Under the pieces are notes generated by a model. It did not search any database and had not been told where the DNA came from. It was given only the letters and a program-made list of their open reading frames with translations. Source: Ktedonobacteria bacterium brp13 (lineage in GTDB: Bacteria; Chloroflexota; Ktedonobacteria; Ktedonobacterales; Ktedonobacteraceae). From it: a DNA stretch of 64,000 bases. The position numbers and the translations under genes are program-made. Shown here in pieces: positions 55,404-64,000 of the stretch. Location of the stretch: the NCBI GenBank assembly GCA_015099395.1, contig AP024096.1, forward strand, positions 62,001-126,000. The letters are read 5' to 3'. Numbering within the stretch: position 1 is the stretch's first letter; each line of letters begins with the position of its first letter.

Positions 55404-55722
55404 GACCGAAACTATGATGTGCTTCCTCTGCGACAAGTTGAAACCCTGTTTTCGCGTAAATGTGACGCGCTTCCAGCAGGACATGGTTGGTCCAGAGCAT
55501 CAGTTTCTGATACCCACGGCGTCGAGCGAAGCGAATACACTCTTCAACCAAGCGGGTGTCCAGCTCCAGGCCGCGTGCCTTCGGTTCGACCAGCAAGAGT
55601 CGGAGTTTGGCGACGGTTTCACTACTCTGCACGACAAAAACCGAACCAACGATTTCCCCGTCCATCTCTGCGATCCAACAGCGTTCTCTCGTAGGGTTGT
55701 GGTGGTTAATGAAATCTGCCAC
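55351..55722 (-). pseudogene. GNAT acetyltransferase fragment
   Basis: About 120 residues of a GNAT domain of the type often fused to MarR regulators: CWIAEMDGEIVGSVFVV, VAKLRLLLVEPKARGLELDT, RLVEECIRFARRRGYQKLML, WTNHVLLEARHIYAKTGFQL and EEAHHSFGHDLIG. Upstream, the homologous line (SVAQIVADFINHH) is stopped by TAA, and the end diverges at GET into the next gene. Both ends are damaged. Confidence 0.65.
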
Positions 55723-56186
55723 GATTTGGGCGACGGAAGCTTATGTGGAGAAACAAGCGAGGAGTCACGCCAGATGCACATAGCCTACTTTCTAGCGTGG
55801 ATTACTATCAGATGCGTTTTCGCACAACAATCTAGAATAAAAACTTCGCAGGACTCAGGCTTGAACGCGCACGAATCTCGTGCCTCTGTGTTCCTCTTCC
55901 GCGGAAAGCTCGCTTCTCCGAGTGGAGCCTTGTACCTTATTTCCCTCGGTTTTCCTCGGTTTCTCTGCTCTTCTGCTCTTTTCGCTCTCTTTTGCAACAC
56001 AACCTATTTTTAACTGACAAACAACACAATGTCGTGACCCCTATTTATGACGAGTTGCCAGGTATTGCTAATATGGAAGATGGACCCACAGATTATCCAA
56101 ACAACGATACACAGAAGAGCTATGAAACCCACTCCAATGGGGTCTCTGGAGTGGGTTTCATGGTTACCTCAACCTGGCATCATCGG
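55723..56186. other. intergenic with a hairpin behind the GH3 gene
   Basis: No intact gene. A 15-bp perfect hairpin (ATGAAACCCACTCCA at 56122-56136 and its complement at 56147-56161) lies 26 bp after the GH3 stop and may end its transcript, though without a T-run. Confidence 0.45.
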
Positions 56187-58157
56187 TTAGAAGGGGGTGA
56201 TGCCATACCCATAAGGGAATAGGGCACCCGTGCAACCATTATTCTGATTGCAGGGTTCCTGCGTCACAGCATTCGGCCAGGTAAAGGTCAGTTTGCCCTG
56301 AAAGCCATAATCGCCAAACAGCACATCGGTGATACCTTCGCCTTCAGTTGAGCCGATCCACGCGGAGACGAACGCGGAGGATTGATTCAACTGGGTGTTG
56401 ATGATTATCGGACGCCCCGAGAACGATAAAACGATACACTTCTTTACCCGACTGCAAACGTCCGAGACTTCAGTCGCGTCGGTGCTGCTGAGTGCCAGGG
56501 TATTGGTATCACCGTTGCCTTCGGCATAAGGCGTTTCCCCAACAGCGACGATCCCGACATCCCCGCTGTAATGTCCCTTTGTTTGGGTACCGACGAAGTT
56601 GAGTTTCACCGAGGATGACAGCCCTGCTTGCTGAATAGCCTGCCAGAGCGTTGTTCCAATGGTTGTGGCTCCACTTCCCCCCTGCCAGGAGATCGACCAG
56701 CCGCCCAACTGATAGCCCAGATTATTCGCGTGATCGCCCCCGACAACCAGGGTATAGCTACCAGTCTTAGATAAGGGCAGCACGCCGTTGTTCTTCAACA
56801 ACACCAGCGACTCCCGCTCAGCCTGCCGCGCTACCGCGCGATGCGCCGCCGATCCCACGTTGGGGGTATAGCTGCGATCCGTGTAAGGTTGCGTAAACAA
56901 GCCTAACGCGAACTTCGCTGTCAAGATGCGCGTTACCGCATCGTCGATGCGGGACATCGGAATATTACCCGCCTTAATTTCGGTATCGAGGGTACTGATG
57001 AAGGTTTTGTAATCATCAGGTACCATAATCATATCTATGCCAGCGTTAATAGCTGTGCGAACGTCATAGTTGTAGTTCGAAGAGATTTGGTTGATGGCCT
57101 GCCAATCCGATACCACGAAGCCTTGGAACCCCAGATTAGGTGTGCCATAGCTGTCTGTTCCTGTGCCTTTTAGTTTGGTTGTGATCAGATATTGGTTGGC
57201 GTGGTCTTTCAGTCCATTCCAACTACTGTATGAGATCATGACCGAACCTACTTTATTCGATACAGCTGACTGGTATGGTGGTAGGTCGATGGCATCCAAC
57301 TGCTGCTCGGAAATCTGGGCATCACCCTCGTTGAGGTAAGGTGACCCGGTGCCCCAGGTGGTGTGACCATCGCCGATAAAGTGTTTTGCCGTCGCCAGGA
57401 TATTGGTTGGTCCCAACGTGCCATTAGGACCCTGGAATCCCACGATGGCAGCTGCGCCGTCAGTCGCATTATCAGAGGGAACCTCGCTATAGCCCTCGTA
57501 CGTGCGTCCCCAGCGAATATCCTGTGGCGTACACATACACGGAGCAAATGTCCACCGGACGCCAGTACCTAAAGCCTCGTCACGGGTCACCTGCTCTATT
57601 TGCGTGATCAGTGCAGGATCATGCATAGCGCCCAACCCGATGTTATGCGGAAAGAGCGTTGCGCCATACACGTTGTTATGTCCGTGGACCGCATCAGCGC
57701 CGTAGATGAGCGGAATTCCTAAGCGGGTCTGGAGCGCGGAGCTCTGGAAATTGTCCACCATATCCGCCCACTGTGTGGCAGTACCGCCCGCACCATTAGG
57801 ACCACCACCGCCGCCACTCAACACCGAACCGATGAAATAGGTCGTAATATCCGTTATCGAGTTGCCAGCCATGGTGAATGCATTTTTGTCCACCTGGGTC
57901 ATCTGCCCCTCTTTTTCAGGCAGGGTCATTTTCGAGACACAGTCACTGGGCGAAATGCACCCATAGGACAGTGTTGCAGAGAGTGGTGCTGTTCGAGCGT
58001 TTGCAGAGAGTGGTGCTGTTCGAGCATTCACAGCGTAGGCTGGCGATAACGATTGCAATATTACCAGTATCGCAATAATAGGCAGAACGTTTGATGCGAA
58101 GAGTCTAGTGTGGCGGATTCCGAGGGATTTCTGAAAGAAGTGCTGGTGAGTAATCAT
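56187..58157 (-). CDS. secreted glycoside hydrolase family 3 beta-glucosidase
   Basis: A 656-residue GH3 enzyme with N-terminal signal peptide (basic start, helix NVLPIIAILVILQSLSPAYA, cleavage likely after AYA near residue 42). The (beta/alpha)8 domain shows FAPCMCTPQDIRWGRTYEGY, AKHFIGDG (residues 257-264, substrate binding) and nucleophile Asp 351 in GFQGFVVSDWQAINQ. The C-terminal alpha/beta domain follows (ESLVLLKNNGVLPLSKTG ... FVSAWIGSTEGEGITDVLFG). It resembles ExoP-type exo-1,4/1,3-beta-glucosidases, cleaving glucosides outside the cell. A 27-bp tandem duplication follows the signal peptide. Confidence 0.9.
   Translation of the reverse strand: MITHQHFFQKSLGIRHTRLFASNVLPIIAILVILQSLSPAYAVNARTAPLSANARTAPLSATLSYGCISPSDCVSKMTLPEKEGQMTQVDKNAFTMAGNSITDITTYFIGSVLSGGGGGPNGAGGTATQWADMVDNFQSSALQTRLGIPLIYGADAVHGHNNVYGATLFPHNIGLGAMHDPALITQIEQVTRDEALGTGVRWTFAPCMCTPQDIRWGRTYEGYSEVPSDNATDGAAAIVGFQGPNGTLGPTNILATAKHFIGDGHTTWGTGSPYLNEGDAQISEQQLDAIDLPPYQSAVSNKVGSVMISYSSWNGLKDHANQYLITTKLKGTGTDSYGTPNLGFQGFVVSDWQAINQISSNYNYDVRTAINAGIDMIMVPDDYKTFISTLDTEIKAGNIPMSRIDDAVTRILTAKFALGLFTQPYTDRSYTPNVGSAAHRAVARQAERESLVLLKNNGVLPLSKTGSYTLVVGGDHANNLGYQLGGWSISWQGGSGATTIGTTLWQAIQQAGLSSSVKLNFVGTQTKGHYSGDVGIVAVGETPYAEGNGDTNTLALSSTDATEVSDVCSRVKKCIVLSFSGRPIIINTQLNQSSAFVSAWIGSTEGEGITDVLFGDYGFQGKLTFTWPNAVTQEPCNQNNGCTGALFPYGYGITPF
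57976..58028 (-). repeat. 27-bp tandem duplication after the GH3 signal peptide
   Basis: Two copies of a 27-bp unit starting at 57976 and 58003 encode NARTAPLSA twice, right after the predicted signal peptidase site. It keeps frame and lengthens the linker by nine residues. Confidence 0.9.
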
Positions 58158-58975
58158 TACCCATCCTCTTTTCTTGATCGCTAGTCAAAACGTGACGACG
58201 ATGTACCGTTGAGTGGGTGCGATTGGCATTTATCTGGGATATTGCCTGCTCAAGACGAGGTTACCGCTGGCGCAAGGCTAGAAATATAAAATGCATCTCC
58301 TCCTTTTACAGATATATCACGTCAGTAGGTTAGGCCAGCAACAAAACGGAAGGGATGGTTCAGAAAGACGAAGAGAATTGCTTCAAACGATAATGGCGAT
58401 CCATCGGCAGCGAAAATTTAACAGGAAAGAGGCGATCATTGTGGGTTTCAGGTGCAGAGCCACTGGTGGCGATACAGCGTACTGTTGTCGCGTCAGAGCA
58501 CCAGGAAACCTGATGTGATGAATTGAAAAGGCAACAAGATAAGGGTAAAATCATCGTTGCTCTCCATTGAGATCGTTGTGAAATCGAGTACGCCGACGTG
58601 GACCCGATTAATTGATTATTATTATCATACCTGAAAATGTTCAGCTAGTCAAGTTGACCTGTACGACCTTGCTGACTCCCTTACAGGTTGTTGTTCATTT
58701 GGGCAAAACTTAGATAGACTAAATTCTTATGAGGCGCGGGCTGCATAAGAATTTAGTCCAACTTCGCGGAAATATCGCAGGAGTCTATAGATGCAAAGAC
58801 CTTTATAGGTTCACTGAAAAGGGGCCAGAAGGCATCTGGCTCACGCTGCCCAAAAGTTTTCGCAGGTTGGCAGAGATAAACTTCAGGCTGCATCCTGCCA
58901 ACAAACAAGCAAAGAGTTAACTGAGGAAAACACCAGCTGGTCCGCAGATATCTCTGGAAGATGATACGAGACCAT
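58158..58975. other. 0.8-kb intergenic region
   Basis: No gene recognised on either strand. It contains the GH3 leader on the left and, at 58717-58758, a 15-bp perfect hairpin (GACTAAATTCTTATG and its complement, loop 12 nt) about 220 bp past the end of the thioredoxin-like gene. Confidence 0.45.
58717..58758 (-). terminator. hairpin after the respiratory operon
   Basis: Perfect 15-bp arms at 58717-58731 and 58744-58758. On the leftward strand, AAGTTTTGCCC follows shortly, giving a short T-run. It is plausible as the terminator of the cta/tlpA operon. Confidence 0.45.
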
Positions 58976-59632
58976 CTAGCGCGCAAGCTTCGCCACTTCA
59001 AGCTGTAAGCCCTGCTGATTGAGCGCCGAGATCCATTTTGCCACCACCACGCCTTTACGGTCAATAAAGATCGTCGCGGGCAAACCAGCCACTCCATAGT
59101 CACTAGCGGTCGCGCTAGTGATTGTATCTTGCACGTTAGGATAGGAAAGAGCATATTTTTGCATAAATTTGAGCGCGTTACTAGCATTTTCCGCACTATC
59201 GATACCGATTAAAACAATACCCTGTGACTTCAGACCGGGCCATGACTTATGCAAGAAAGCCGCTTCGTCATTACAGGGGGTACACCAGGATGCCCAAAAA
59301 TTTAGTATGATGGGTTTCCCTCTGAAAGCGGCCAGGTCGATTTTAGCGGCACTCGCGCTACCGTTGAGCATTAGCAGCGTGAAATCAGGTGCAGGCTTCC
59401 CAATAAGCGGGCTGCCGATATCTCCCAGGCTAGCTGTGCTACTGGTATTCGCACCTGGTTGACTCTGCTTTGGGGCAGGCGTCACCAGCAGAGTCCAGAG
59501 CAGCACGAGCAGAGCGACATTCACGATACTTACCAGGGCAAAAGTTGTGACGCTACGCTTGTGTGAGCGTTTTCGTACTGCAATTGGCTGCGGAGCCTGT
59601 ACCACGTCAGATGTTACACTCTTATCTTCCAT
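58976..59632 (-). CDS. TlpA/ResA-like membrane-anchored thioredoxin
   Basis: A 218-residue protein with an N-terminal membrane anchor (TTFALVSIVNVALLVLLWTL) and an extracytoplasmic thioredoxin domain of the AhpC-TSA/Redoxin type: IGKPAPDFTLLMLNGS, active site ILNFWASWCTPCNDEAAFL (CTPC), GIVLIGIDSAENASNALKF and the cis-Pro VAGLPATIFIDRKG. It would reduce disulfides needed for haem attachment or copper-site assembly. Start 59632 has AAGGA 9 bp upstream. It lies downstream of ctaB and SCO, matching a role in oxidase maturation. Confidence 0.85.
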   Translation of the reverse strand: MEDKSVTSDVVQAPQPIAVRKRSHKRSVTTFALVSIVNVALLVLLWTLLVTPAPKQSQPGANTSSTASLGDIGSPLIGKPAPDFTLLMLNGSASAAKIDLAAFRGKPIILNFWASWCTPCNDEAAFLHKSWPGLKSQGIVLIGIDSAENASNALKFMQKYALSYPNVQDTITSATASDYGVAGLPATIFIDRKGVVVAKWISALNQQGLQLEVAKLAR

Positions 59633-59754
59633 GCTGCAAGATCCTTGTTTGATAAAAAGCAAAATAGACAGTAGAAAAAACATAATACTACACGCCTATT
59701 CCTTGTGTATGACAAATTTATCTTGACAGAGCAGTACACGTACCTCATTATCAT

Positions 59755-60690
59755 TCAGTGGATGACGCGGTCAAGCACCATTACCGCAAAGATCAGCGCC
59801 AGATAGCAGTTTGAATACCAGAAAAGGGTACGCGACCATTTCTTCGCTGGATCATGCAGTTGACGCACCGACATATATACCAGGATGCCGCCCAGTATCA
59901 ATACACAGAACAGATAGAAGTATCCCATTACGTGCATGACAAACAACATCAGCGTTATGACCAGTAACAACAGTGAGTAGAGGAAAATCTGCTTACGCGT
60001 CTCGCGCTCACCCTGTACCACAGGCATCATTGGTATTTTCGCTTTCTCATAATCTTTCTGGATTAGCAGTGAGAGAGACCAGAAGTGCGGGGGCGTCCAG
60101 AAGAAGATGATGGCAAAGAGCCAGATAGCCGGTAGTGAGATGGTGTTTGTCACCGCTGCCCAACCGACCAGCACGGGAACCGCGCCAGCCGCGCCGCCGA
60201 TCACAATGTTCTGTGGCGTAGTACGCTTCAGCCATAGCGTATAGATGAAGACGTAAAAGAAGATGGCCGAACATGCTAGCAACGCGCTCAGCAGGTTGAC
60301 AAATAAGGTCAGGATAATGAAGGCTCCTACGCCTAACATGATACCGAAGATGAGTGCTTGCTTCGGCTGCACGCGGCCCGAGGGCAACGAGCGGCGCTGT
60401 GTACGCCCCATCACCTGGTCGATATCGCGGTCGATATAACAATTGATACAGTTGGCGCTGCCAGCAGCCATCGCACCACCTAGTAACGTCACAATTATAA
60501 GACCAAGCGGCGGCAATCCTTGCCTGGCAATCGCCATAGCCGCAACGGTTACGCCGAGTAGCATAACCGTGACATGAGGCTTCATCAGATTGATATAATC
60601 AGGAATGACCTGGCATATGCTCTTAATAGATACGCCGGAAAAATATGGAAATTCACCTGAAACCCAGGTAGTTCGATCCAATAATTTCAT
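59755..60690 (-). CDS. ctaB: protohaem IX farnesyltransferase (haem O synthase)
   Basis: A 311-residue UbiA-family membrane enzyme that farnesylates haem b to haem o, the first step to haem a. The first polyprenyl-binding motif is NCINCYIDRDIDQVMGRTQR, the second region is IFFWTPPHFWSLSLLIQKDY, EKAKIPMMPVVQGE (D-x-x-K and following), and about nine membrane helices are present. Start 60690 (MKLLDRT) has AAGGAA 9 bp upstream; the frame is open further upstream into the SCO gene. It is part of the leftward oxidase operon. Confidence 0.92.
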   Translation of the reverse strand: MKLLDRTTWVSGEFPYFSGVSIKSICQVIPDYINLMKPHVTVMLLGVTVAAMAIARQGLPPLGLIIVTLLGGAMAAGSANCINCYIDRDIDQVMGRTQRRSLPSGRVQPKQALIFGIMLGVGAFIILTLFVNLLSALLACSAIFFYVFIYTLWLKRTTPQNIVIGGAAGAVPVLVGWAAVTNTISLPAIWLFAIIFFWTPPHFWSLSLLIQKDYEKAKIPMMPVVQGERETRKQIFLYSLLLLVITLMLFVMHVMGYFYLFCVLILGGILVYMSVRQLHDPAKKWSRTLFWYSNCYLALIFAVMVLDRVIH

Positions 60691-60788
60691 AAAGCAGAGT
60701 TCCTTGTAAACAAATCCAAACGCTTTACAATTGTCCGCATAGCATGAGGTTCCACCAAAACGATGCGCCGGAACATGTGCATCCACAC

Positions 60789-61472
60789 TCAACTACTATG
60801 CTGCGGTAACCACTGCTGCATGCCAGAGACTAATCCAAGTTCCTCACTGCTAAGATCAGACTTGCTATTTGAGTTAAGCGTCTCGAAGAAGAGCCGCTCA
60901 TGTCCATTGGCATCTATGATAAATGTCGATGGATCGTGTATCGCTTGACCATTTGAGACCTGGTCATATACATTGTACAGGTGATATGCAGCTTGGAGTT
61001 GTTTTGTTGTACCTGTGAGGAATAACCATTGATGTAGCATGCCATGCTCGATGGACCAGCCTTGCACCACAGGTATGCCGGTTGCGGTGGGATTGGCGTT
61101 GATGGCAACCAGCATGACTTGACTGGCCTCAGAGGATTTCAACTGCGCCCTGGCATTGTACATAATCTCAGCAGTCAATGGACAGAGAGTAGTACAACGC
61201 GCATCGATAAAAGCCAGCACAACCTCGTGCCCGCGCAGTGAAGAAAGCGCGACAGTTTGACCAAACTGATCGACGAGCTTGACATCAGGCGCAAGTTTAC
61301 CTGATAGTGGAAAGCCAGTAATTGCATCGTTAGTAGCCTGTGCATCTGCCTGGTTTTGATGCAGGACAGTGAAAAACCTGATACCCCAGACAGTCCCGAC
61401 AAGGATCACAAGTATTGCAGTGACAATAAAAGTGCTTCTAACTAGTTTCAGCATGCCATCTGGCTGCAACAT
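60789..61472 (-). CDS. SCO1/SenC/PrrC-family copper chaperone
   Basis: A 227-residue protein with one N-terminal membrane helix (STFIVTAILVILVGTVWGIR) and an SCO domain. The copper motif is ARCTTLCPLTAEIM (CxxxC), the distal His is in AIHDPSTFIIDANGHERL, and PDVKLVDQFGQTVALSSLRG opens the fold. It inserts copper into the CuA or CuB centre of the oxidase. Start 61472 is chosen because AAAGGAG lies 6 bp upstream; ATG 61478 would sit on the ribosome site. It is 45 bp downstream of ctaG. Confidence 0.9.
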   Translation of the reverse strand: MLQPDGMLKLVRSTFIVTAILVILVGTVWGIRFFTVLHQNQADAQATNDAITGFPLSGKLAPDVKLVDQFGQTVALSSLRGHEVVLAFIDARCTTLCPLTAEIMYNARAQLKSSEASQVMLVAINANPTATGIPVVQGWSIEHGMLHQWLFLTGTTKQLQAAYHLYNVYDQVSNGQAIHDPSTFIIDANGHERLFFETLNSNSKSDLSSEELGLVSGMQQWLPQHSS

Positions 61473-61517
61473 AGTCATCTCCTTTCACCTGATACTTATA
61501 TGCAAGCATCCACGCTT

Positions 61518-62474
61518 TCAGATGTTCCCAGCATGTACTTTTTCCGTGGGATGGAGAGATTGTAGCGCACTGTTTGCATCATCTGACTGCGAGCCCAACC
61601 ACCGATGTACAAGAATGCTGAAAGCAATCCCGAAAGGGAGATCACCAAATGTCCACATGATACCTGCTCCCAATTGCTGATCTTGCAATGCAGTGAATCC
61701 TCCGGGCGCGGTGACCAGGTGAGCATAAGGCGCATAGAGGGGCGTCTGGGCAAAGGCGATGAGCACTGCCAGCACAATGTTTTGTGCTATGGCGATTCCC
61801 ACACACCCCAGGCGGCCAAGGTAGCCCAGGCGCGGATGGAGCGGCGGGGATGGTATCACCTGTGCCCAAAAAAGGATGCTTACGGCAAGAAAGGTTGTAT
61901 GTTCACACCAATCGTGAATGGCATCGTTTGTCAGTGCCAGATCATAGAGCGGAGGCCAGTGCCAGATCCAGGTACCGACAATCAAGAGCACACATGCGAT
62001 GACTGGTTGCGTCAGCAGCCACTCCCCCATGCGGTAGAAAGTACGCCTGGCTTTCAGCTTCACAGATCCTTTTATGAGCCTGCGGCCCCAGCGCGGTAAT
62101 CCCAGCCACAACGGGAGTAGCGGAGCTGATGCCACGAGAAGTGGGGCCACGACGACTAGTAAGAGCAAATGCTGGATCATGTGAACCGATAATAGCCGAC
62201 TAGAGAGTATGTCAATAGGAGCTGAAGACGCTACAAGAAAGGCAAAGATCGCGCCAAGGAAAAAGGTGCCGCGCCAGAACCAGTTGTTCCACTGATATTC
62301 ACCGCCAACAGAACCGGCAAATACAGAGGGAGTCATGGCTCTGGCTGCTTGCTTAGCCTGTGCTCCTTTGAGGAGTAGACTCCATCCACGAAAGTACAGG
62401 ATTTCGGCTACAAGACACCCCAAAAGCACGATGGGTGGAATCGGCCACCCATTTACATCAACCCAGATGGTCAC
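61518..62474 (-). CDS. ctaG: CtaG-type cytochrome c oxidase assembly membrane protein (caa3_CtaG)
   Basis: A 318-residue membrane protein of the Bacillus CtaG (caa3_CtaG) family with about seven helices. Motifs with conserved His: LLSVHMIQHLLLLVVVAPLL, DAIHDWCEHTTFLAVSILFW and QDQQLGAGIMWTFGDLPFG. It supports assembly of the caa3 oxidase copper site. The start is GTG 62474 with GGAGGT 6 bp upstream. It is 31 bp after ctaE. Confidence 0.9.
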   Translation of the reverse strand: MTIWVDVNGWPIPPIVLLGCLVAEILYFRGWSLLLKGAQAKQAARAMTPSVFAGSVGGEYQWNNWFWRGTFFLGAIFAFLVASSAPIDILSSRLLSVHMIQHLLLLVVVAPLLVASAPLLPLWLGLPRWGRRLIKGSVKLKARRTFYRMGEWLLTQPVIACVLLIVGTWIWHWPPLYDLALTNDAIHDWCEHTTFLAVSILFWAQVIPSPPLHPRLGYLGRLGCVGIAIAQNIVLAVLIAFAQTPLYAPYAHLVTAPGGFTALQDQQLGAGIMWTFGDLPFGIAFSILVHRWLGSQSDDANSALQSLHPTEKVHAGNI

Positions 62475-62505
62475 TAAGGCACCTCCGCGTACCAGCCAAC
62501 TTGTA

Positions 62506-63111
62506 TTACTGAAATAGCAAAACGAACAGCCACACGAGCAAGGAAGCAATCACCGTGTAGTACCACCAGTAGCCAGTAACTTCGGCGATGTAATCATGCC
62601 CGGCTATCCTGCCACGTAGCACCCGTCCTAAAATCAGTAAGCCGATAAGCGCAGCCAGCAGGAGGTGAACCACTGTATACCATGTAAGCAGCAGGATCAC
62701 ACTCTCGTATGCCTGGAAAGGAGCACTATATCCCAGAGTTCGACCGACCCAGATTTGACCCACCAGCGCCCCAATCATGAGCACCCAGGCTAAAACCACG
62801 ACGATTAGTTGACCGACCCCTCCACTCTTGCGCGCACGACGCTCCCACCAGTAGTAGGCAAGTCCGCTGAGCAGCAGGGCAATGGCTACCAGTAGTCCCG
62901 GCAGAAAGGTGGGAGCATTGTCACCGGCAATCCTGAACTTGCCTTCTGTATTAAGAACGTTCAGGTACCCACCTCCGGCCAGGACAGCGATGATAGACAA
63001 AGCATCCGACAGAATGAGCATGAGCACGCCTGCTCGCGCGCGCGCAACCTGCACATGTGGCGCAAGTCCGTGTTCTTGCTCTTCATGTATTTGCTCTAAG
63101 GATGTACTCAT
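62506..63111 (-). CDS. ctaE: cytochrome c oxidase subunit III
   Basis: A 201-residue, five-helix member of the haem-copper oxidase subunit III family (GVLMLILSDALSIIAVLAGG, YYWWERRARKSGG, QIWVGRTLGYSAPFQAYESV, LTWYTVVHLLLAALIGL, VTGYWWYYTVIASLLVWLFV). The His and Glu/Trp pattern in the third and last helices is typical. ATG 63111 has GGGAGAT upstream. It is 21 bp behind ctaD. Confidence 0.85.
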   Translation of the reverse strand: MSTSLEQIHEEQEHGLAPHVQVARARAGVLMLILSDALSIIAVLAGGGYLNVLNTEGKFRIAGDNAPTFLPGLLVAIALLLSGLAYYWWERRARKSGGVGQLIVVVLAWVLMIGALVGQIWVGRTLGYSAPFQAYESVILLLTWYTVVHLLLAALIGLLILGRVLRGRIAGHDYIAEVTGYWWYYTVIASLLVWLFVLLFQ

Positions 63112-63132
63112 CGTATATCTCCCTCAGTGCTA

Positions 63133-64000
63133 TCAACTCTCTGCTTGTGGCTGTAGAGGCGCATCCACGACACTATCACTTCCAGTTTTTGCTGGAGTCG
63201 CACCGTAATCATACGGTAAAGCTTTTATCTCGGGCAGGTCTTTAAAGTTCTCCAGCGGTACTGGTGTTGGAACAGCCCACTCCAGCGTCTTAGCACCCCA
63301 CTCGTTGGCCTCAGCAGGCTCACCGCGCACTACCGCAGTCACCACGTTGTAAACAAGTACAAATACAGAGACAGCAATCAATATAGCGAACAAACTGGCG
63401 ATCAAATTGGCGGTAACAAATGGGGGCGCAACATTAGCTGACCAACGGGGTTCACCCTGTAGGCCCGCGTAGAATAGTGCCGTGAATGTTCCTACGAAGC
63501 CGATTTCAAACAACCAGAAATGTAGCTTGCCCAATACTGGATTGAGTCGGCGCCCCACCATTTTGGGGAACCAGTAGTAGAAGGCAGCGAAAAACCCGAA
63601 AACCATGCTTCCAACGAGCGTGAAATGGAAGTGTGCGGTGACAAACATACCGCCATGCAAAATCTCATCAGTCGGAAGATCCGCCAGATAGATACCAGTG
63701 ATGCCTCCAATGACAAAGTTTACCAGCATGCCTATCACAAATAGCAGTGGAACTGTGATCCAGATCCTGCCACGCCAGAGCGTACCCACAAGCACCAGGA
63801 AGAAGAGACCGGTAGGTATAGAAATTAATTCCGTATCGAGCATGTAAGGGCCATCCAGGGCGCTTTCTGATCCGCTTGTGTAGAGGTGATGTCCCCAAAC
63901 GAGCACACTCAGGATACAAATACTAACCAGACTACCTACCAGCATGCGATAACCAAAGATTGGCTTACGGGCAAAAACAGCGGTTATCTCAGCCGCAGCT
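63133..64000 (-). CDS. ctaD: cytochrome c oxidase subunit I, C-terminal part (continues beyond window)
   Basis: At least 288 residues of subunit I; the frame remains open at the window edge. The bis-His ligand pair for haems a and a3 is in MFVTAHFHFTLVGSMVFGFF, and the helix before it, WITVPLLFVIGMLVNFVIGG, fits helix IX/X; VWGHHLYTSG holds the adjacent His-His of the CuB site. The C-terminal tail is soluble and proline-rich. It is the catalytic subunit reducing O2. Subunit II and the N-terminus would lie upstream outside the window. Confidence 0.92.
   Translation of the reverse strand, partial: AAAEITAVFARKPIFGYRMLVGSLVSICILSVLVWGHHLYTSGSESALDGPYMLDTELISIPTGLFFLVLVGTLWRGRIWITVPLLFVIGMLVNFVIGGITGIYLADLPTDEILHGGMFVTAHFHFTLVGSMVFGFFAAFYYWFPKMVGRRLNPVLGKLHFWLFEIGFVGTFTALFYAGLQGEPRWSANVAPPFVTANLIASLFAILIAVSVFVLVYNVVTAVVRGEPAEANEWGAKTLEWAVPTPVPLENFKDLPEIKALPYDYGATPAKTGSDSVVDAPLQPQAES

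Noticed and set aside
1..64000. tRNA or rRNA genes
   Set aside because: No cloverleaf-compatible sequences with typical T-loop words and no rRNA-like blocks were noticed; a covariance-model scan would be decisive.

Overview
The gene content fits a large, IS-rich Ktedonobacteria-type (Chloroflexota) chromosome. Reasons: mid-GC coding DNA, many NarL-type two-component pairs beside ABC exporters, a HEAT-repeat membrane protein in an ECF-sigma/ABC operon, a PMT-type glycosyltransferase beside a DUF2156-GtrA fusion, a caa3-type oxidase operon, and a very dense load of transposases and miniature elements of many families (IS1, IS3, IS4/Tn5, IS6, ISL3, IS1182, Tn3). The taxonomy is inference from family resemblance; no rRNA or tRNA was seen in the window.

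Layout. 0.4-3.5 kb: an AHL-lactonase-like hydrolase, a methyltransferase cut by an IS3 copy, and a DMT exporter. 3.7-8.9 kb: an IS graveyard with a decayed IS6, an intact IS1182, and an IS3 copy split by an intact IS1-family element with a 9-bp target duplication. 9.2-13.1 kb: cell-envelope genes (GNAT-GtrA fusion, GT39). 13.3-15.4 kb: two-component system 1. 15.4-17.3 kb: no recognisable gene. 17.3-21.7 kb: ECF sigma, HEAT-repeat membrane protein, two permeases and an ABC ATPase. 22-30.4 kb: an accessory island in which an IS4/Tn5-like element joins two unrelated gene fragments, a pair of 342-bp inverted copies brackets a DUF1963-like gene as a 2-kb unit with 5-bp target repeats, an ISL3 element carries a NADAR gene as cargo, and a 133-bp MITE follows. 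30.5-37.3 kb: MacB-like ABC exporter (permease frameshifted) divergent from two-component system 2. 37.6-40.5 kb: a Tn3 tnpA fragment containing a 439-bp Tn3-type miniature element, next to another miniature element and fused to an SDR pseudogene.

40.7-54.4 kb is a carbohydrate-catabolism region: tagaturonate epimerase, APC permease, a NagB-family deaminase/hydrolase/ROK operon, a tagatose-type aldolase behind a scarred PfkB/SIS pair, and a DeoR regulator. A shared palindrome at the -10 boxes suggests that this DeoR protein controls itself and the NagB operon. Next comes a leftward class II aldolase-HAD-DhaL-DhaK operon, ending in the tail of a beta-decarboxylating dehydrogenase. Several genes here are truncated and joined to each other, so the region is eroding. 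54.8-58.2 kb: gene fragments and a secreted GH3 glucosidase. 59-64 kb: a leftward respiratory operon ctaD-ctaE-ctaG-SCO-ctaB-tlpA, with ctaD running off the window.
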